Made by a program: the position numbers and the translations under genes. From the NCBI RefSeq assembly GCF_003390925.1, contig NZ_QUBS01000023.1, positions 45,976-109,975 of the forward strand: a stretch of 64,000 bases of DNA, written 5' to 3'. Below the pieces are notes generated by a model that was not told the DNA's origin, did not search any database, and worked only from the letters and a program-made list of their open reading frames with translations. Positions 9,771-17,487 of the stretch are shown here, piece after piece. The DNA is from Trinickia diaoshuihuensis (GTDB taxonomy: Bacteria; Pseudomonadota; Gammaproteobacteria; Burkholderiales; Burkholderiaceae). Position 1 is the stretch's first letter. Each line of letters starts with the position of its first letter.

Positions 9771-12428
9771 ATGCTGATTGGAAAAATCGCGGAATGGGTA
9801 TTTACCCAGTCGCCGTGGATGCGTGACGCTGCACGGCGGCTTTTCCTTAATGGTCGCATTAGCGATCAAGACTTCGATGATTTGCTCGCGCTGATCAAGT
9901 CGCAAGAGGGGATCGCCGATCCAGACGGTCGCGTGCCGCAACCGCTCACGCTGGACATGATTCCGACGCCTGGCACCCCTGAAAGCGCCGTCACTTTGCT
10001 TTCGCTGCGAAACTTAAGGGGCGTCAACGCCATCGCGCCCGATCAACGGATCGATTTCGCGCCCAACGGAATGACGGTCATTTACGGTGGAAACGGCGCG
10101 GGAAAATCCGGTTATTCGCGAGTGTTGCGCAAGGCGTGCCGTGCGAGGACCACTGGCGGCCCGATATTGGGCAACGTTTTTGTCGCCGGAGCGAGAATCG
10201 CCCCGAGCGCGGAAATCGATATTCGGCGGCCCGGCTCCGACGTAGCCGAAGCGATTTTATGGCGCCAAAATGAGCCGGCTCCACCCGAATTGGCCGCGGT
10301 CGCGGTGTTCGACTCTCATTGCGCGAAGGCTTTCACCGACGCGGAGGGGGACGTTGCATACACGCCTCGCGGACTGGATGTCCTAGCCGGACTCGCCGCG
10401 CTGTGCGGGCGCTTGAGATCTCGGCTCGAGTTCGAAGCCAACGCCATAAAGGCGTCCTCGATGTCGTTCGCCGACCTGCTCGGAGAACATGCTGCGGGGC
10501 GATTGCTTGCGCAATTCGAAAAGAAGTTCGCGACGGCGGCGTATCGTGACGAATTGAAGAACCTAGCTTCGCTGTCGGAGGCTGAATTGGCCGAGATCGA
10601 GCAACTGGCTGGGCACCTCGCAGAAGCGAATCCGGCCGCGCGCGCGGTCGAGATCCGGAGATTGAAGACGCGCGTCGAAGCTTTCGCGCTCCAGTGGGAA
10701 GAATGCGAAGCGGCGCTCTCTGATGAGAAATCGAGTGCTGCCCTAAAGCTCGGCTTAACGTCTCTGGATGCAGACGCAGCGGCGAAGCTGGCGGCGGAAG
10801 CTTTCGCCGCCCAAGGTGAAATGTTGTCCGGCACCGGCTCGGAGCCATGGCGGCAACTGCTGTCGGCCGCGCGTGATTTTTCTATGCAATTGGCGTATCC
10901 GGATCACCCGTTTCCGCATGTCGACGGCGCACAGTGCGTCTTGTGCCAGCAACGCCTAGATGGCGCAGCGGCTGAGAGGCTCCGTCAATTTGAACGCTTC
11001 GTGGAGCAGGAAGCGCAGAAGCAGGCAAACAAAGCGCGGCAAACGGCTGCCGCTGCGTTCAAGGCCATGGGGCGCGTTGACCCGTCGTTGCTTGTGACGG
11101 ATAAGCCGCTTCTCGATGAGATCGAGGCGAACGGGACCGGCTTGCGGGATCGCTTGATTGGTGCGAGCGGCGGGCTCGTCGAGCGCAAACGAAGTTTGTT
11201 GGCGGCCGAGGTGGCGCGGGAGTTCAAGATCGAGCTCGCGCCGATCGATGCGGCGTCTGCAGACCTGCGCGCTCTCGCGACCCAGCTTAACCAGAGCGCA
11301 GAAGCGTTCGAAAAATTGGCCGAGGCGGACGCCAGGAAAAAGACCGAGCAGCGCGTTGCCGATCTTCGATCGCGACGAGCGCTCGGCGAACGCATCGACC
11401 AGGTCTTGCAGGTGGCGGAAGAATTGACGCTCAAAAAGGCACTGCTGTCAGCGCATCGAGCGGCGGACTCAGGCCCGGTGTCCAGAAGGATGCAGGTGCT
11501 GCACGCGGAGGCTTTGTCGGCCGAGACGGAGGCCGCGTTTGCTCGTGAGTGCGCTTTGCTCGGCGTTGCCCACGTCCCGATCCGCAGCACAACTCGGATG
11601 GAGCGCGGCAAGGCGAAGCAACAGGTGAAGCTCAACACGGCGGGCTCGGAGCGGGTGGGAGACGTGTTGAGCGAGGGCGAGTTGCGAGCGTTGGCGTTGG
11701 CGACGTTCATGGCGGAGGTGTCGATGGTGCCGGGGCATGGCGCGGTCATTTTTGACGATCCGATGTCGTCATTGGATCACTCGCGCCGAGAGCGGGTCGC
11801 CAAACGCCTCGTGTCAGAGGCTGGAACGCGCCAGGTCATCGTCTTCACGCACGACCTCGCATTCGCGAATCATCTGGCCGACGAGGCGGCCCGCCAATCG
11901 GTCGACGCCACTGCGATGAGCGTGCGTCGCCAAACGGATAGAGCGGGGGTGATATTTCCCGAGTTGCCGTTTGCGGGGCTGAAGGTTGTCGAGCGCCTTG
12001 AACGGATTAAGGCGATGGCCACGGAGGCTGACCGTGCCGCGAGCGCGGGTGAAATCGAGAAGAGCGAAACGATAGTCCGAACGGCTTATGGACGGCTGAG
12101 AGAGACGTGGGAGCGCGGAGTTGAAGAAAGCGTGCTCAACGAAACAGTCGTCCGGTTTCGCCCCGGGGTGTCAACCCAACGCTTGCGCGCTGTCGTCGTC
12201 GAAGACGCACACTACGAGACCATTCACGAAGCCATGGCGCGATGCTCGCACTTCTCCGCGCATGATACTTCCTCGGACGCGAACACTGCGACGCCGACGA
12301 GCGATGAGCTTCGGGCCGACATCGAGGTTGCGAGGAGCTTCTTCGCAGCGAGACGCAAGCTTAACGACGAAACCGACAGGCGCCGCCGAGAGACTATGGA
12401 GAGGTCGCCGGCATTCAAGCAACAGTGA
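9771..12428 (+). CDS. Zinc-hook ABC-type ATPase (RloC/PrrC-like AAA_13)
   Basis: The 885-residue protein is an SMC/Rad50-like ATPase. The Walker A is GGNGAGKS (106-113). A CVLC zinc-hook motif (C389, C392) lies in a long coiled-coil arm. The ABC signature LSEGE is at 633-637, Walker B is VIFDDPMSSLDH near 660-672, and the H-loop is VIVFTHDLAF. RloC and PrrC share this layout and carry a C-terminal anticodon nuclease. The C-terminal segment here (LRETWERGVEE...LNETVVRF...HYETIHEAMARCSHFSAHD) resembles the many AAA_13 proteins of unknown output, and I cannot confirm the nuclease triad. Family role is therefore anti-phage defence by inference only. The GGGGG before the ATG is a plausible ribosome binding site. 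Confidence 0.82.
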   Translation: MLIGKIAEWVFTQSPWMRDAARRLFLNGRISDQDFDDLLALIKSQEGIADPDGRVPQPLTLDMIPTPGTPESAVTLLSLRNLRGVNAIAPDQRIDFAPNGMTVIYGGNGAGKSGYSRVLRKACRARTTGGPILGNVFVAGARIAPSAEIDIRRPGSDVAEAILWRQNEPAPPELAAVAVFDSHCAKAFTDAEGDVAYTPRGLDVLAGLAALCGRLRSRLEFEANAIKASSMSFADLLGEHAAGRLLAQFEKKFATAAYRDELKNLASLSEAELAEIEQLAGHLAEANPAARAVEIRRLKTRVEAFALQWEECEAALSDEKSSAALKLGLTSLDADAAAKLAAEAFAAQGEMLSGTGSEPWRQLLSAARDFSMQLAYPDHPFPHVDGAQCVLCQQRLDGAAAERLRQFERFVEQEAQKQANKARQTAAAAFKAMGRVDPSLLVTDKPLLDEIEANGTGLRDRLIGASGGLVERKRSLLAAEVAREFKIELAPIDAASADLRALATQLNQSAEAFEKLAEADARKKTEQRVADLRSRRALGERIDQVLQVAEELTLKKALLSAHRAADSGPVSRRMQVLHAEALSAETEAAFARECALLGVAHVPIRSTTRMERGKAKQQVKLNTAGSERVGDVLSEGELRALALATFMAEVSMVPGHGAVIFDDPMSSLDHSRRERVAKRLVSEAGTRQVIVFTHDLAFANHLADEAARQSVDATAMSVRRQTDRAGVIFPELPFAGLKVVERLERIKAMATEADRAASAGEIEKSETIVRTAYGRLRETWERGVEESVLNETVVRFRPGVSTQRLRAVVVEDAHYETIHEAMARCSHFSAHDTSSDANTATPTSDELRADIEVARSFFAARRKLNDETDRRRRETMERSPAFKQQ

Positions 12429-12486
12429 CTGCGATGCATCTAGGCGTGGATCGCGCCGCGACCCGACAAGTTGTCGCTGTTCCCGG

Positions 12487-13422
12487 TCATTGCGATAGGG
12501 CTGGGACATCCTCGAGCCCTGCGAGATAACGGCGAAACATGGAAATGTCTTCTCTTTTCGTTAAGAGGGCGGAGAGAGGAGCGAGATTGTCGACTGCCAG
12601 CAACGCCAGCCCCGCCTGAACAGAAGCCGTCGCTTTGTCCAATTGCAGATCGACGGTGCCGATCCATTTTGCCCATTGATTCAGCTTCGCATGCGAAAGC
12701 GTATCGATGTCGAGATCGGAAAACGCCTTGAGGTTCGTGTCCAGATCGATAACTAGAATTTCGCGGAGATCGTTTTCAGTCAGCAGGGCGTCCAGACGTG
12801 CGACACGGCCAGCGCTTTCCTGAATATAGTGCGGGCGAGGCAAGCGGCGGCCGGCCAGAGCATCCGCGCGCTCGGCTTCCTCCTTCGTCGCTTCGCGCTG
12901 CATCAGCACATCGTTGGAGCCAGTCTTGAGCAACTCGCGGACACGCCAAACTACCGCGTCGGGGCAGCCTTGATTCATGGTCACGAGAGGGCGCGACATT
13001 TTGTGAACCCAATCGGCCCCGCGAGCGCCGTTTTCGCCTTTGCGAATTCGTGCGATCGAGCGCGCGATCTCGTCCGTTTTGAACGAAAAGCGCCAGAGCC
13101 TTTCGCGGTTTTCCTTCGCCGCGATGTCCTTGTCGAACTGCCTGGACATGGTTTCAAAATCGACACCGAAATAGACGCGACCGCAATCCTTGCCGATATT
13201 TGTCAGCCGCCCGTCCTTCGTTGCCACGAGATAACCGCGGCCGTGCAACGTGCGGCAGCTCGACAGTCCGCATGGAATCTTGTCGGCAAAAACGTAGCTT
13301 CCAATGATCGCATCAAGCTCATGATCGACTGGGTTAAGTCGTCCGTCGAAGCCGGGCCGCGATTCAACGTCCCCCCAGTTTTCGACCCGAATGAGTTCCT
13401 TCTCGCCATTGATGGTAATCAC
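12487..13422 (-). CDS. Unknown protein with N-terminal Cys-rich motif, partner of ImmA/IrrE gene
   Basis: This is a 311-residue soluble protein that I do not recognise. The N-terminal third contains CGLSSCRTLHGRGYLVATKDGRLTNIGKDCGRVYFG, where C-x4-C, a His and a further Cys suggest a small metal-binding domain. The remainder is helical with many charged residues (REATKEEAERADALAGRRLPRPHYI). It starts 48 bases downstream of the ImmA/IrrE-type gene on the same strand, so the two are probably co-transcribed. ImmA-family proteases often have a repressor or effector substrate encoded beside them, and this protein could be that substrate or the effector. It does not look like a classical Xre repressor, as no helix-turn-helix is evident. 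Confidence 0.65.
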   Translation of the reverse strand: MITINGEKELIRVENWGDVESRPGFDGRLNPVDHELDAIIGSYVFADKIPCGLSSCRTLHGRGYLVATKDGRLTNIGKDCGRVYFGVDFETMSRQFDKDIAAKENRERLWRFSFKTDEIARSIARIRKGENGARGADWVHKMSRPLVTMNQGCPDAVVWRVRELLKTGSNDVLMQREATKEEAERADALAGRRLPRPHYIQESAGRVARLDALLTENDLREILVIDLDTNLKAFSDLDIDTLSHAKLNQWAKWIGTVDLQLDKATASVQAGLALLAVDNLAPLSALLTKREDISMFRRYLAGLEDVPALSQ

Positions 13423-13470
13423 GATGCCTCGCTGCCGGTTTTGGCAATGGATGTGGCGGCGTGTTTCCGG

Positions 13471-14169
13471 TTAGTAGGCCACCAAACCCAGCTCGTTCAA
13501 CCGGATTCCCATCGCCGTCGGCGACAGCCCAAAGAAGCGAGCAAGGGAATCGAAGTGTCTGCCATTGAACGCCGTCGCTCGTGCCACAGCGATGGGGAAC
13601 GCTAGCGAACCGGGCTTGGATGCCATCAAATCCGTCGCCCCTTTGTATCCGGCAACGTGGAAGGCGACGTTTTCGTTGAGGGCAAGAGGAATATTCCCGA
13701 ACCGCTCTTGGAAGTAATGCTGCACCGTAGGGCCGGGCGCCAACCACACGGCGGCAAAGTAGTCCGCTTCCTCCTCCACCGGATCGCGCGGCCCTCTGTG
13801 TTCTCCCGTAACCGGGCGATCGCGATGCTGTCTCATGGTTGGAAGCGATTCGTGAAGAACGAGGTGTCCAAGTTCGTGAGCGGCCGTGAAGCGCTGAGTT
13901 TCGAATTGCATGGCGCTTGAGATCATCACGATCTTTTGTTCGGTGTCGATCATCCCGGCCGTTTGAAACTGGCGCCCAGAAAGAGCGCCGGGCATGGATT
14001 CTCGGATCTCATACGCATAGCCGTATTTTTCGATCGCGACATCGGGCGAGAACAACTGCGGATACGGCGGCAGCCCACAACGGTACCGAAGCTTCGCGCT
14101 TTGAATGATTTCTCGATGCATGCCGCGGACGATCTTTTCGATCTCGGCGCGCCTTTGGGGAGTAGTCAT
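13471..14169 (-). CDS. ImmA/IrrE family metallo-endopeptidase
   Basis: This 232-residue protein has the zinc-protease motif HELGH (in FTAAHELGHLVLHES, about residues 94-106). A later Glu-rich EEEADYFAAVWLAPG supplies the third zinc ligand, as in the DUF955/ImmA-IrrE family. Relatives cleave repressors, for example ImmR of ICEBs1 or DdrO in Deinococcus, when the cell is stressed. The C-terminal part (ARFFGLSPTAMGIRLNELGLV) resembles a small DNA-binding or substrate-recognition helix pair often seen in these proteins. The gene is the first of a two-gene unit with the unknown 311-residue protein. A perfect 14-bp palindrome and a TTGACA box lie just upstream. Confidence 0.87.
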   Translation of the reverse strand: MTTPQRRAEIEKIVRGMHREIIQSAKLRYRCGLPPYPQLFSPDVAIEKYGYAYEIRESMPGALSGRQFQTAGMIDTEQKIVMISSAMQFETQRFTAAHELGHLVLHESLPTMRQHRDRPVTGEHRGPRDPVEEEADYFAAVWLAPGPTVQHYFQERFGNIPLALNENVAFHVAGYKGATDLMASKPGSLAFPIAVARATAFNGRHFDSLARFFGLSPTAMGIRLNELGLVAY

Positions 14170-14189
14170 GGGAACCCCGACCTTGAAAG

Positions 14190-14262
14190 TCGATATGCGT
14201 TAGGAGATTAGCATCATCCCAATACTTGGTGTCAACTTTTTATTTGTGCACAACATGTTGTG
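14190..14262 (-). promoter_or_regulatory. Putative promoter and operator of the ImmA/IrrE gene
   Basis: Reading toward the gene on the minus strand there is a perfect 14-bp palindrome (CACAACATGTTGTG, 14249-14262), an A/T-rich spacer, a consensus TTGACA box and an extended -10-like TGCTAATCT, before the start at 14169. Spacing between the boxes is about 19 bases, slightly long. The palindrome sits immediately upstream of the -35 box, which suits a dimeric regulator. No cognate DNA-binding protein is obvious in the two-gene unit. Confidence 0.4.
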
Positions 14263-15000
14263 GTGTCCGCCATCGGGGTCGCAATAAAATATCTGAGATC
14301 GCGATCATGCTTCCTGCAAATCCATACACACGCTCAGCGTCCGGCAACGGCCCGCCGAAGCAAATGCGCGGCGCCTGGCTGGGGGCCGCCGCGCCCGCCC
14401 AGCGCTGCGCTTGGGGCGTTCACGCCGGCCGCTTCTTGCCTGGCGCCGCGAATCGCCGGTACCCCATTCAGAAGCCGCCGTGAGCGGCTTTGTTCATGCC
14501 CACGTCAGGTCTCTCAGCGATTGCGAAGAGACCTGACGTGGGCATCAGCGAGCAAAGCCGGCAAGAGCCGGTTTTTGCGTTTCTTCCCCGCGGCGCCGAC
14601 CCGGCGGGGGCGCGAGCTTGCCCATAGTCAAGGACGCTTCGCGCTCGGGCTCCCTCGACAGCGACGAGCTCGCCGCGAAAATCCATCGAAACAAACGTTC
14701 TAGACCCGAGTGTCGACGTTGGTTTCGGTTTTTATTCGTGGCTATCGAAAAAACGTGTTCGGGTGCGGGCTTCGGCTTTCGAGTTTCGATTCATCGCCGT
14801 CTCGCTCCTTTTGTGCTGAGAATGACGACGGTGGGCCGAGGGCAACGGTATTCGGTCGAATATACGGCGCGGCCAGCGTCCGGCGAGATCGTCCGAATGG
14901 CTCATCCTTCCACAGCGGGAAGGGGACGGAATGCAGCACTGGCGGTTGCGCGGGTGTTCGAAACGAAGCCGGAAAAACAAGGCCTACATTCTAGGGGAGA
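14263..15000. repeat. Non-coding, likely dispersed repeat block with hairpins
   Basis: No gene is supported here. Overlapping open frames are Arg/Pro/Ser-rich in all readings, a typical artefact of high GC. Two hairpins stand out: AAGCCGC/GCGGCTT at 14472-14490, terminator-like with TTTG after it, and a much stronger 19-bp perfect stem at 14496-14545. From memory, similar translated junk ORFs recur near integrase genes in Burkholderia genomes, which suggests a dispersed repeat family, but that needs a search. The right end runs into the second integrase remnant. Confidence 0.4.
14496..14545. repeat. Perfect 19-bp inverted repeat with 12-nt loop
   Basis: The arm ATGCCCACGTCAGGTCTCT (14496-14514) is exactly reverse-complementary to 14527-14545, with a 12-base loop. 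No T-run follows on either strand, so intrinsic termination is unlikely. Possible roles are a structured non-coding RNA, a mobile-element end, or a protein-binding cruciform. Confidence 0.85.
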
Positions 15001-15060
15001 TGCGGACGATTATTCCGGTTCCACCATATGGGGTGACATCATCGAGGGTTGGCACGGGTA
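14931..15060 (+). pseudogene. Second degenerate integrase N-terminus
   Basis: From about 14955 the DNA reads GTGTTCGAA-CGAA...CAAGGCCTACATTCTA. This parallels the integrase remnant at 3963-4005 over about 45 bases, with roughly eight substitutions and a one-base indel. In frame it yields NKAYILGEM, corresponding to the NKPYILWDS of the left copy. No start, no continuation and no catalytic residues remain. The pair flanks the defence genes and suggests that related elements, or two ends of a duplicated one, bordered the island. Confidence 0.5.
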
Positions 15061-15222
15061 GCCCACTAGTCGTTTCCGCTCGAAGGACCAGAAGTCATCT
15101 AAGTCACTTCGAGTCGTAGCGACATGAGCTGCTAAGGTTGATGATTGGCCCTCGCGCATGGATCGGTGATAATCAGCACCTGTCTCGACGCGACCCAGTA
15201 TTCAAAAAGAAGAAGGAACGAG

Positions 15223-15705
15223 ATGCCGATCCAATGCACATTCAGCTTGAACGGAAAAGAAACATCGCTGTTGTCCTGCCCCGGCGTTGGCGCTATTGCA
15301 GCGTTCTCCGGAAGGGGCGTTGGCCGCGACAATCCGGCAGCGGTGGCCAAGGAAGATGTTGGTCCCATTCCGAAGGGGACTTATTACATCATCGATCGCC
15401 AGTCCGGCGGACGGCTCGGCGCGCTCCGTGATTTTTGGAACGCCTACGGTGTGGGAACGACAGACCATAAAAAGTGGTTCATGCTCTGGAATTCGCAGAC
15501 TGGTGACTCGACGATGGTCGACGGGATCAAGCGTGGTTCGTTCCGGCTCCATCCAATGGGCCCAATGGGGCTGAGCGAAGGATGCATCACCGTGGTCAAC
15601 GGCGATCAATTCAACCGGCTTGCGGACTACTTGCGCTCGCGCGCCCCCGACCTGCCGGTCCCGGGCTCCGGATTCAAGGCCTATGGCACGGTGCAAGTGC
15701 AATGA
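15223..15705 (+). CDS. Tlde1-like (DUF2778) peptidoglycan-targeting toxin
   Basis: The protein has 160 residues, starting at an ATG preceded by AAGGAA. DUF2778/Tlde1 proteins are L,D-transpeptidase-related type VI secretion effectors that attack peptidoglycan in the target periplasm. The diagnostic region is present: GPIPKGTYYIIDRQSGGRLG, then SFRLHPMGPMGLSEGCITV, carrying the catalytic His and Cys (H-P...S-x-G-C-I-T). There is no signal peptide, which fits delivery by a secretion apparatus rather than Sec export. A longer in-frame start at 15145 lacks a good ribosome binding site. The downstream gene overlaps by ATGA and encodes a small membrane protein, the expected immunity arrangement. 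No VgrG, PAAR or other T6SS gene is in the window. Confidence 0.87.
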   Translation: MPIQCTFSLNGKETSLLSCPGVGAIAAFSGRGVGRDNPAAVAKEDVGPIPKGTYYIIDRQSGGRLGALRDFWNAYGVGTTDHKKWFMLWNSQTGDSTMVDGIKRGSFRLHPMGPMGLSEGCITVVNGDQFNRLADYLRSRAPDLPVPGSGFKAYGTVQVQ

Positions 15706-15992
15706 AAAAGGCGGCTTACATCTTGGCCAATGTTCTCGTCGCACTGGTCGGCGGTTGGTGGCTTGCGCACGTCGTCGGCACCTTGCCCTACGAAATGCCA
15801 TCGTGGCTTGATTCCGCGATCCGTGGAGGCATCCGTCTCTCGGGGAGCGCGCAGTTAGACAACACCGATGACATCGAAACGATTGCGGCCCTCTTGATCT
15901 TCGTGGCGTGCACTGCGTTCATCGGGGTTCTGCTCGCGCTCGCAACTTTCGCCGGCCGCCGCTTTTGGACTCGTAGGCATAGGGCGTCCTAG
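15702..15992 (+). CDS. Small two-TM membrane protein, probable immunity to Tlde1-like toxin
   Basis: The ATG overlaps the toxin stop codon (ATGA), so translation is coupled. The 96-residue protein has an N-terminal membrane helix (ILANVLVALVGGWWLAHVV), a soluble loop that would face the periplasm (about residues 27-62), and a second helix (AALLIFVACTAFIGVLLALATF), then a basic cytoplasmic tail (GRRFWTRRHRAS). A periplasm-facing loop is where a Tlde1-type toxin would need to be neutralised. I do not recognise the family by sequence; function is inferred from position and topology. Confidence 0.7.
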   Translation: MKKAAYILANVLVALVGGWWLAHVVGTLPYEMPSWLDSAIRGGIRLSGSAQLDNTDDIETIAALLIFVACTAFIGVLLALATFAGRRFWTRRHRAS

Positions 15993-16053
15993 CGGGTTAC
16001 GCCGAGATCGCAATCTGACCTGATAGCTCGGCCGACGATTCGGCTGCCCGCGA

Positions 16054-17352
16054 TTATTCCCCGATCATCGCGCGTATGTCCACGCGGCGCGCATTGACCG
16101 TGCTGCGCCGTTTGGCCAGCCCAATCATCGTGCAGACGAACGTGCCGAACGTCACGATAATCCACTGCACCGGCATATTGGCGCGCAACAGCAGCGCATA
16201 AGCGCCGAGCATGAACAGCACCGCGAGGTTTTGGTTGAAGTTCTGCACGGCGATCGAATGGCCCGCCGTGATCAGCGTCGCGCCTCGGTGTTGCAACAGC
16301 GCATTCATCGGCACGATGAAATAACCGGCCAGGCCGCCCAGCGCGATCATGATCGGGTAGGCCATGACGATGTACGCCGCGATGAACTGATCGGCGATGC
16401 GAATCCCGGCCGCGGGCGGAAACAGCCACTTGCCGTAGAACGCCATCGCACCCGCGACGATGCCCGCGGCGATGCCGACGGGCAGTACCTTCAGCGAGCG
16501 CGCGAGCGGCACGAGCGCGGCCGCGGCCGCCGCGCCGAGCGCGATGCCGATGCCCGTTGCCCCTTGCATCAGCGCGGCCTTCGAGAGCGTGAGCCCCAAG
16601 TTGACGTTGGCCCACTTGAGCACGAGCAACTGCAGCGTCACCGCGGTGCCCCACATGAGCGTCGTCACCCATAGCGCGATCTGAGCGAGTTCGTCGCGCC
16701 AGAGCAAGTTGAAGCAATCGACGAATTCGCCCACAAGCCGCTGCGGCTCGCGCAGGCGGTTCGCATAGCGCGCGCCGGTGTCGGGAATGCCCACGTTGAT
16801 CAGCGCCGCGAGCGCATAGACGAGCATCACCGCGAACATCGCGAAATAGGGCGCGTCATGCACCAACGGCCAATGTCGCGCGCTCACGAAACGCTGCACG
16901 AAAGGGCTGATTAGAGCGCCCCCGAGCGCGGTGCCGGCAATCGTCGAAAGCACGGTCGCGGACTCGAGCCACGCATTGGCCGCGACGAGCCGCGACGCGG
17001 GCAGCAACTCGGTCAAGATGCCGTACTTGGCCGGCGAGTACGCGGCCGCGCCGATACCGACGACGCCATAAGCCAGCATGGGGTGAACGTTCGCGAGCAT
17101 CATCGCGCAGCCGAGCGCCTTCAACGCATTGGCCGCGAACATCACATGGCGCTTTTGGATGGCATCCGCGAAGGCGCCCGCAAACGGCGCCAACACCACG
17201 TACGACGTCGTGAACAAAATCTGCAGCAGCGGTGTGAACCAACTGGCCGCATGCATTGCGCCGAGCAGTGCGATCGCGGCGATCAAGAGCGCGTTGTCGG
17301 CCAGCGACGAAACGAACTGCGCGGCGATGATCGTGTAAAAGCCTTTTTTCAT
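16054..17352 (-). CDS. lplT: Lysophospholipid transporter LplT
   Basis: This 432-residue MFS-type inner-membrane protein flips lysophospholipids, mainly lyso-phosphatidylethanolamine, inward for re-acylation. The start at 17352 (MKKGFYTIIAAQFVSSLADNALL) fits the family N-terminus; the in-frame start at 17394 adds 14 residues that look like upstream DNA. About 12 hydrophobic segments are visible. Conserved-looking stretches include GIGAAAYSPAKYGILTELLP and PMNALLQHRGATLITAGHSIAVQNFNQN. No acyltransferase gene (aas) is beside it. It probably follows suhB across a terminator rather than in an operon. Confidence 0.92.
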   Translation of the reverse strand: MKKGFYTIIAAQFVSSLADNALLIAAIALLGAMHAASWFTPLLQILFTTSYVVLAPFAGAFADAIQKRHVMFAANALKALGCAMMLANVHPMLAYGVVGIGAAAYSPAKYGILTELLPASRLVAANAWLESATVLSTIAGTALGGALISPFVQRFVSARHWPLVHDAPYFAMFAVMLVYALAALINVGIPDTGARYANRLREPQRLVGEFVDCFNLLWRDELAQIALWVTTLMWGTAVTLQLLVLKWANVNLGLTLSKAALMQGATGIGIALGAAAAAALVPLARSLKVLPVGIAAGIVAGAMAFYGKWLFPPAAGIRIADQFIAAYIVMAYPIMIALGGLAGYFIVPMNALLQHRGATLITAGHSIAVQNFNQNLAVLFMLGAYALLLRANMPVQWIIVTFGTFVCTMIGLAKRRSTVNARRVDIRAMIGE

Positions 17353-17400
17353 CCGACGGGTCGAGCCGTGAGCGCGCTCGGAGAAAAGGAACACTCGTAA

Positions 17401-17427
17401 GGAAAAAGGCGGCCCGAGCCGCCTTTC
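17401..17427 (-). terminator. Intrinsic terminator downstream of suhB
   Basis: On the minus strand AAAGGCGGC pairs with GCCGCCTTT across a four-base loop and a run of T follows. It lies between the suhB stop and the lplT start, so suhB transcripts probably end here. Confidence 0.75.
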
Positions 17428-17487
17428 GTCGTGCGCCGCGCCGCGCGTTGTTTACGCAAACGCGCGGCGGGCGTGGGCCGAGCCCGC

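Larger units (their letters stand above)
3640..15170. mobile_element. Probable decayed integrative island between mutS and lplT
   Basis: About 11.5 kb of accessory DNA lies between mutS and the lplT-suhB core. Near the left end is an integrase ORF lacking its catalytic part, followed by a frameshifted helix-turn-helix gene. Near the right end (about 14950-15000) is a second, poorly preserved copy of the integrase start region. Defence-type genes fill the middle. The boundaries are inferred: no clear target-site duplication or tRNA attachment site was found here. The island may have entered in several steps. The toxin/immunity pair at 15223-15992 lies just outside the right integrase remnant. 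Confidence 0.55.

Noticed and set aside
14260..14703. 147-codon ORF as a real protein
   Set aside because: Arg/Pro/Ser-rich in every frame, crosses the 19-bp hairpin, lacks a ribosome binding site; better explained as repeat DNA.
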